DNA of 32,969 bases from Paludibacteraceae bacterium (GTDB lineage Bacteria > Bacteroidota > Bacteroidia > Bacteroidales > Paludibacteraceae), in assembly GCA_017471285.1 (NCBI GenBank), contig JAFUUZ010000015.1:1-32969 (forward strand), read 5' to 3'. The position numbers and the translations under genes are program-made. Positions 28,898 through 32,969 of this stretch are shown piece after piece. Each line of letters opens with the position of its first letter. Position 1 is the stretch's first letter. The notes under the pieces were generated by a model, which ran no database searches, had not been told where the DNA came from, and worked only from the letters and a program-made list of their open reading frames with translations.

Positions 28898-28925
28898 GTC
28901 ATTTACGATTTATTCATATACGATT
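28898..28925. repeat. type B repeat abutting the ohrR start
   Basis: On the minus strand cgtatatgaataaatcgtaa then atgac directly before the ATG at 28897. Confidence 0.7.
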
Positions 28926-28943
28926 GCGTACTTCATAGGATTG

Positions 28944-28953
28944 TATTGCAATA
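28944..28953. promoter_or_regulatory. palindrome in the ohrR leader, possible operator
   Basis: TATTGCAATA is a perfect 10-bp palindrome just after the expected transcription start. MarR repressors bind such AT-rich palindromes near their own promoter, so autoregulation is conceivable; the resemblance to an OhrR box is only general. Confidence 0.3.
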
Positions 28954-28976
28954 TATAAATTTCTCAAATCCCGCTG

Positions 28977-29008
28977 CAAAGATACAACAAAAAATCCGAA
29001 TATGCAAA
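28977..29008 (-). promoter_or_regulatory. promoter of the ohrR-type operon
   Basis: Minus strand TTTG (29005-29008), 20 nt, TATCTTTG (28977-28984) then CAGCGGGATTT. Confidence 0.8.
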
Positions 29009-29236
29009 TTATGCTTGCATAAATTTGCTATTTGCAGGATTTTGCGAACGTAACTTCGGGGGAATTACAGAGTAAGGCGGAGTCCGAAGGTACTACTTTT
29101 TTCTGAAATATGCAAGGGAATCTGCCATTTTTCGGATATTTTCTTTTGTACTGCCCTCTTGGCTTCCTCTGTACCTTATTTCAGCATTTGTTCCACTTGG
29201 TTTTCACGGTCTCGTAGGGTTCTTCGATTTCATAGT
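29009..29236. other. intergenic region between the BASS gene and the ohrR promoter
   Basis: No gene, promoter or strong repeat was recognised. A short inverted pair CTTCGG/CCGAAG (about 29055/29090) could form a weak hairpin. The stretch is the 3' side of the BASS transporter gene. Confidence 0.5.
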
Positions 29237-30172
29237 TTATAAACCTTTCTTGTCTTTTTGGGTATATAGCCAGGCGACTATCGCGCCGCTGATATTGTGC
29301 CACACGCTGAAGATGGCACCGGGGATGGTCGCCATCGGGTATGCGGCAAAATGGAGCGTTGCCAAGGAAGAGGCAAGGCCGGAGTTCTGCATGCCTACTT
29401 CGATGGAGACGGCCCGTTTCTTGGGTTCGGGCATTCCTGTCAGTCTTCCTATCAGATAGCCGAGCCCCAACCCGAAGAGATTGTGGCACATCACTACAAG
29501 GATGATCAAGAAACCGCTTGCCAGCAGTTTGGAGGCATTGGCGGAGATGACGATAGAGACCGTAAAGGCGATAGCGACCGACGAGAAAGCCGGAAGATAA
29601 TCCATCGCTTTCTCCGTGAACTTGGGCCACAGGCTCTTGATCACCAGACCTAATACGATAGGCAGAATGACCACCCATAGGATACTCAGCAACATGCCTG
29701 CCACGTCCACATGGATGCTCTCTCCCGCCAGTACCCATGTCAGCAAAGGGGTAAGCAGCGGGGCAAGCACGGTGGAGACACCGGTCATCCCGACCGACAA
29801 AGCAAGGTCGCCTTTCGCCAGATAGGTGATGACATTCGATGCCGTGCCGCCGGGACAGCAGCCTACCAATACCACGCCAAGCGCTAGTGCTTCGTCCAGT
29901 TGAAATACTTTAGCCAGCCCCCACGCCAGCAGCGGCATGACGGTGAACTGTGCCATACAGCCGATGATAATATCTTTCGGACGGCTGAAGACGATTTTGA
30001 AATCGTGGAGGTTGAGTGCCAGTCCCATACCGAACATCACCACGCCCAACAGGTAGTTGATGGTTTTGGTGGGTATGGGTTGCAACACAGCCGGAAACAG
30101 CAGCGAAAGCACGGCGCATACTAAAACCAGTACCGCCATGTATTTCGATATGTAGTGACAGAGTTGCTTCAT
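29237..30172 (-). CDS. bile acid:sodium symporter (BASS) family transporter
   Basis: A 311-residue polytopic membrane protein. The conserved core is clear: VVLVGCCPGGTASNVITYLAKGD, and VSIEVGMQNSGLASSL in the second crossing region. Members move bile acids, pantothenate precursors or other organic anions with sodium; the substrate is unknown. It is last in a leftward group with DUF389, MmcQ and a DUF3667-like gene, separated by the decayed gene at 30181-30284. Confidence 0.88.
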   Translation of the reverse strand: MKQLCHYISKYMAVLVLVCAVLSLLFPAVLQPIPTKTINYLLGVVMFGMGLALNLHDFKIVFSRPKDIIIGCMAQFTVMPLLAWGLAKVFQLDEALALGVVLVGCCPGGTASNVITYLAKGDLALSVGMTGVSTVLAPLLTPLLTWVLAGESIHVDVAGMLLSILWVVILPIVLGLVIKSLWPKFTEKAMDYLPAFSSVAIAFTVSIVISANASKLLASGFLIILVVMCHNLFGLGLGYLIGRLTGMPEPKKRAVSIEVGMQNSGLASSLATLHFAAYPMATIPGAIFSVWHNISGAIVAWLYTQKDKKGL

Positions 30173-30180
30173 TCGTTAGT

Positions 30181-30284
30181 CTTCTTTGTATATTTGGCTT
30201 TGACAATCTCGTAGGAGTTGCGGGTGAGGTCACATCTCTACATTCCTCGATATTCTTAGCCATAGGCACGATTATCTTCGATAT
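30181..30284 (-). pseudogene. deleted second copy of the MmcQ/YjbR gene
   Basis: Both ends of the intact MmcQ/YjbR gene recur here with the middle missing. The 3' end (tttggctttgacaatctcgt and on through ggtgaggtc, 30192-30231) and the 5' end with leader (ttcttagccataggcacgat, about 30247-30284) are nearly identical to 31255-31294 and 31574-31613. About 270 bp in between are lost and the joined frame is shifted: it starts MPMAKNIEECRDV and then reads nonsense. Confidence 0.85.
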
Positions 30285-30324
30285 TCATTTTGTTAATGTA
30301 TTCAGGGTCTCGAACGACCGTTTG

Positions 30325-31227
30325 TTACCAGATCACGCAGAGCAGGGTGCGCCAGAGGGTGCTATACCATTTGCGTCCGAACAGCTGCTGGAAGTCAATA
30401 AAGGCGATGATATTGATAAGAAAACCGGGATAAGCATAGGGGTGGAATTCGAAATAAGGAACGAACCAACCTGTCACTAACACCCACACCACATTAATCA
30501 TCTGCAGTTGCGCAATAATAAAGATGAGTGCTGTAAATATCTCCGCGAAATTATAGTTTACTTTGTTGCCCCCGGTAGCATCAGCAATGAACGGACATCC
30601 TTCGCGTGGCGACTTGCGAAAGAGCAGCCATGTTAAGAAGATAAACAAAATGGATTTGATGAGCAGCCCCATTGCTAAATGCTCGTCGAGCCACTCGTAA
30701 TACACATCCGCGAAATGCGCCACTTTATGCACGGCGTTGTTAAAAGCTTCCGTTTCTTCAGGGGATAAATCTTGTGTATAAGCCTTATCTGCCAATTTCT
30801 GACTCAGACTTGTCTCAAGCGACACAACCGGTTTCTTTTCTGCCGGAACAATAAAGAGGGCTATAGCTAACAAGAGGCTGGTGCCTATGAGCAGTTGGAA
30901 GGGGCGCAAGAACTTCCTGCGCTTGCCGTTGAGAAAGTCTGCTATCACATAGCCGGGTCGCCAGATGAGATGCCACAACGTGCGCCAGTATTCTTTTTCT
31001 CCTAATTCCGCAAGCATGATACGGACGGCGGTCAGCATCGTTATTCGTTCGGGCTGCCGAGTCGTTTCCTGCTCTTCGGAAGCGTCCGCATCGTAGTATT
31101 TCTGCTTACGATGCAGTTCTTCGTAGTGTTCTTGGGTATAGGTACGCGCCTGCTGCGCTTTTTGTCGCAACCGTTGCCACCATTGGGCGATCTTGGAGGG
31201 CTTCTTATTTTTGTTTCTTTGCATCAT
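30325..31227 (-). CDS. DUF3667-like membrane protein
   Basis: A 300-residue protein with a basic, charged N-terminal coil (~residues 1-55) and several membrane segments (LLIGTSLLLAIALFIVP, LLIKSILFIFLTWLLF, IFTALIFIIAQLQMINVVWV). WRPGYVIADFLNGKRRKFLRPF is the signature-like stretch of DUF3667 proteins. The C-terminus ends abruptly at LWRTLLCVIW inside a hydrophobic region, so it may be truncated. It starts directly after the MmcQ stop. Function unknown. Confidence 0.65.
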   Translation of the reverse strand: MMQRNKNKKPSKIAQWWQRLRQKAQQARTYTQEHYEELHRKQKYYDADASEEQETTRQPERITMLTAVRIMLAELGEKEYWRTLWHLIWRPGYVIADFLNGKRRKFLRPFQLLIGTSLLLAIALFIVPAEKKPVVSLETSLSQKLADKAYTQDLSPEETEAFNNAVHKVAHFADVYYEWLDEHLAMGLLIKSILFIFLTWLLFRKSPREGCPFIADATGGNKVNYNFAEIFTALIFIIAQLQMINVVWVLVTGWFVPYFEFHPYAYPGFLINIIAFIDFQQLFGRKWYSTLWRTLLCVIW

Positions 31228-31596
31228 CTATTGATTTGTTTTTTTCTTTGAGTACTTGGCTTTGACAATCTCGTAGGAGTTGCGGGTGAGGTCTTTGAGC
31301 AAGTCCTCTTCGGCGGCGTTGGCGTCCACGCCTATCCAGTATTTGGACGGCAGGTTGAACGGTTTGCCGATGCAGTCATAGCGTGCCTTGAGTTCGTCTA
31401 TCCGTTCGGGCTGGCATTTGAGCGTCACGATGCCGTAATGGTCGATGTCCAGAAACGCAAACATGTGTCCGCAGACATAGAAAACCAGCACGCTCGACGC
31501 ATACCTGAACGCCGTAAACGGCAGTTTCTCCTCTACGTCTGCGCCAAGCGAGAGGCAGTATTCTCTATAGTCTTCGATATTCTTAGCCATAGGCAC
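31228..31596 (-). CDS. MmcQ/YjbR-family protein
   Basis: A 122-residue small alpha-beta protein of the YjbR double-wing fold (LPFTAFRYASSVLVFYVCGHMFAFLDID, LKCQPERIDELKARY, PSKYWIGVDANAAEEDLLKDLTRNSYEIVKAKY), complete in length. Members are often annotated as DNA-binding, but the function is not established. Start at 31596 (MPMAKN) or 31590. A deleted copy of the same gene with its leader lies 1.3 kb downstream. Confidence 0.88.
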   Translation of the reverse strand: MPMAKNIEDYREYCLSLGADVEEKLPFTAFRYASSVLVFYVCGHMFAFLDIDHYGIVTLKCQPERIDELKARYDCIGKPFNLPSKYWIGVDANAAEEDLLKDLTRNSYEIVKAKYSKKKTNQ

Positions 31597-31624
31597 GATT
31601 ATCTTCGATGTTTATGCTTGGGTA

Positions 31625-32968
31625 TCAATTGTTTTTAATCACTTGTACGGACGGGACATTCAGGCGGATGGCAAGCCACTGCTCCATACGGGCGAGATCT
31701 TCGTGGGTTAGTGTCTCCTTTTTATGGCTTGCAGCCGGTTTCTCGGAGATAACCAGCAGCACGGTGGAGTCTGCTCTTGCAAGGGTGATACGGTCTATGG
31801 ACGACCACTGTGCGCGCAGTTCGTTGCTGATCTGCTCTGTTGGCAGAACCAGCGCTTCATAGGCATCCAGTTGTTGCCGGAGCACGCGAATCGAATCGTC
31901 TCGCTGGCGCAGTTGCTGCTCGGTGGACGCCAACCAGTCTCGCATGACCTCCGTCTCGTTCAAACGGTGAACTTCGATGGTGGCATCTTCCTGAAAGAGT
32001 ATCTGCGCATGCGAGATGCCGTGTTTCTCTGCGTTCGTATAAAGCTGTGCGCGAGACTCAGGGCTCAGTGCCTCTCCTGCCAGCCGCAGCGTAAGCGTAT
32101 AAGGTTTGACGGACATGTCTGTGCTGTAATCATAGATATAGGTGCCTCCGACGGCTTGGTTCTCCTTCACAAAATGCCGTGCTTCGGTAGTGAAGCGGTT
32201 CTCGCGGACAATACTGTATGCCGTGAAGAAACTGGGTACGAGCACAACGAGAATCAGCAAACCATAGGAGATGATTCTGCGGCGCGAGGTTCCGTCTTTC
32301 TCTTCCACCACAGGGAAACGCAAGTACTTGACAGCCAGAAAAGTAGCCAAGGCGATGAAGATACAGTTGATAAAGAACAGATAGAGCGCTCCTGCTGCGT
32401 ATTGCCAGTTGAGGCTGGCGATACCGTAACCGACCGTACAGAGCGGCGGCATGAGTGCGGTAGCGATAGCCACGCCGGAGAGCACCGTCCCTTTCTCTTT
32501 GCGCGAGAGTTCCAAGATGCCGGCAATGCCTCCGAAGAAAGCGATGATGACGTCATAGACGGAAGGGTTGGTGCGCGCTAACAGTTCTGTTGGATTGTCC
32601 GTCTCCAGAGGCGTTACCACGAAATAGAGCGTCGATGCCAGAAGGCTGATAGCGAACATGATTCCGAGGTTCTTGAGCGACTGCAGCAGCAGGTCTGTGT
32701 CGTTGGTTCCCAAGCCCATGCCAAAACCGATAATCGGACTCATGAGAGGCGAGATAAGCATCGCGCCGATGATAACAGGGATGGAGTTGACATTCAAACC
32801 GACCGAAGCAATGACGATCGCCACAAAAAGGATGTAGATGTTCGGTCCGCGGAAAGGGATATTACTGCGGATATTGGCGCTGGCGGCAAGTACGTCGATG
32901 TAATCCGTCAGACTCAGTTGCTCGCGGAAGAACTGCTTTGCCCGTTCTTTGAATTCTGAATAGGTCAT
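31625..32968 (-). CDS. DUF389 membrane protein, start near window edge
   Basis: A protein of at least 447 residues. The N-terminal half holds the DUF389 core with membrane segments: IPVIIGAMLISPLMSPIIGFGMGLG, PSVYDVIIAFFGGIAGILELSR, GVAIATALMPPLCTVGYGIA. The C-terminal ~200 residues are a periplasmic-looking or soluble region with a coiled coil (TEQQLRQRDDSIRVLRQQLDA). The ATG at 32968 may be the true start (MTYSEFKERAKQF) but the window ends there, so an upstream start is possible. Function unknown. Confidence 0.85.
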   Translation of the reverse strand: MTYSEFKERAKQFFREQLSLTDYIDVLAASANIRSNIPFRGPNIYILFVAIVIASVGLNVNSIPVIIGAMLISPLMSPIIGFGMGLGTNDTDLLLQSLKNLGIMFAISLLASTLYFVVTPLETDNPTELLARTNPSVYDVIIAFFGGIAGILELSRKEKGTVLSGVAIATALMPPLCTVGYGIASLNWQYAAGALYLFFINCIFIALATFLAVKYLRFPVVEEKDGTSRRRIISYGLLILVVLVPSFFTAYSIVRENRFTTEARHFVKENQAVGGTYIYDYSTDMSVKPYTLTLRLAGEALSPESRAQLYTNAEKHGISHAQILFQEDATIEVHRLNETEVMRDWLASTEQQLRQRDDSIRVLRQQLDAYEALVLPTEQISNELRAQWSSIDRITLARADSTVLLVISEKPAASHKKETLTHEDLARMEQWLAIRLNVPSVQVIKNN

Positions 32969-32969
32969 A

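Overview
The window looks like a chromosomal segment of an uncultured member of the Bacteroidales. The evidence is the promoter type (TTTG, about 20 nt, then TAnnTTTG), the absence of Shine-Dalgarno sequences, the Bacteroidetes-type gene order hemD/DUF4271, a Bacteroides-like serine palmitoyltransferase, lipoprotein signal peptides, and a TPR/OmpA-like lipoprotein. No phage, integrase, transposase, CRISPR array, rRNA or tRNA was seen. Naming the species is not possible from the sequence.

Layout. 1-1430: a leftward promoter for a gene beyond the left edge, then a leftward AraC-type regulator. 1416-9798 (rightward): a structured leader and GT4 glycosyltransferase, a small lipoprotein, a PCMD-like secreted protein with a secreted esterase, malate dehydrogenase, then serine palmitoyltransferase, an SDR reductase and an LD-carboxypeptidase. 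9746-12678 (leftward): psuK-psuG, a 5'-nucleotidase C-terminal-domain lipoprotein and a tiny lipoprotein. About 12795-12870: a probable leftward small RNA or leader. 12989-19830 (leftward): a tightly packed run acpP-fabF-wHTH-asd-U32-DUF4271-hemD-rnpA-yidD-trmD. 19951-24584 (leftward): TPR/OmpA lipoprotein, small membrane protein, mutL, metallophosphatase. 24776-26653 (rightward): udk and two half-size chromate transporter genes. 26644-28897 (leftward): ohrR-like MarR regulator, YtxH, holin-like/YqjE-like protein, AI-2E transporter family. 29237-32968 (leftward): DUF389, MmcQ/YjbR, DUF3667-like, a decayed second MmcQ copy, BASS transporter.

The most unusual aspect is a dense population of short degenerate repeats. 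Several types recur: (A) GTTGAAA/TCAATTA-like heptamer tracts; (B) AATCGTAAATGACC-like units; (C) CAGAAATCAGCCATCAG-like units; (D) GGCT/AGCC and GATCGTTCG modules; (E) CCTCCCC palindromes. They fill intergenic islands, sit directly against start codons, and also lie in frame inside otherwise conserved genes (glycosyltransferase, esterase, SDR, LdcA twice, YidD, ChrA, U32). They also appear to supply a stop codon (psuG) and parts of lipoprotein signal peptides. This resembles in principle the Rickettsia palindromic elements that insert into genes, but with different sequences. It is my main candidate for an undescribed system.

Many genes fit house-keeping and envelope roles: fatty-acid supply (acpP, fabF) and sphingolipid start (spt, SDR), cell-wall recycling (ldcA), lysine/threonine/methionine precursor supply (asd), haem (hemD), tRNA maturation and methylation (rnpA, trmD), membrane insertion (yidD), and pyrimidine/pseudouridine salvage (psuK, psuG, udk, nucleotidase parts). 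All functional names are by recognition of family motifs by eye; no database search was run.
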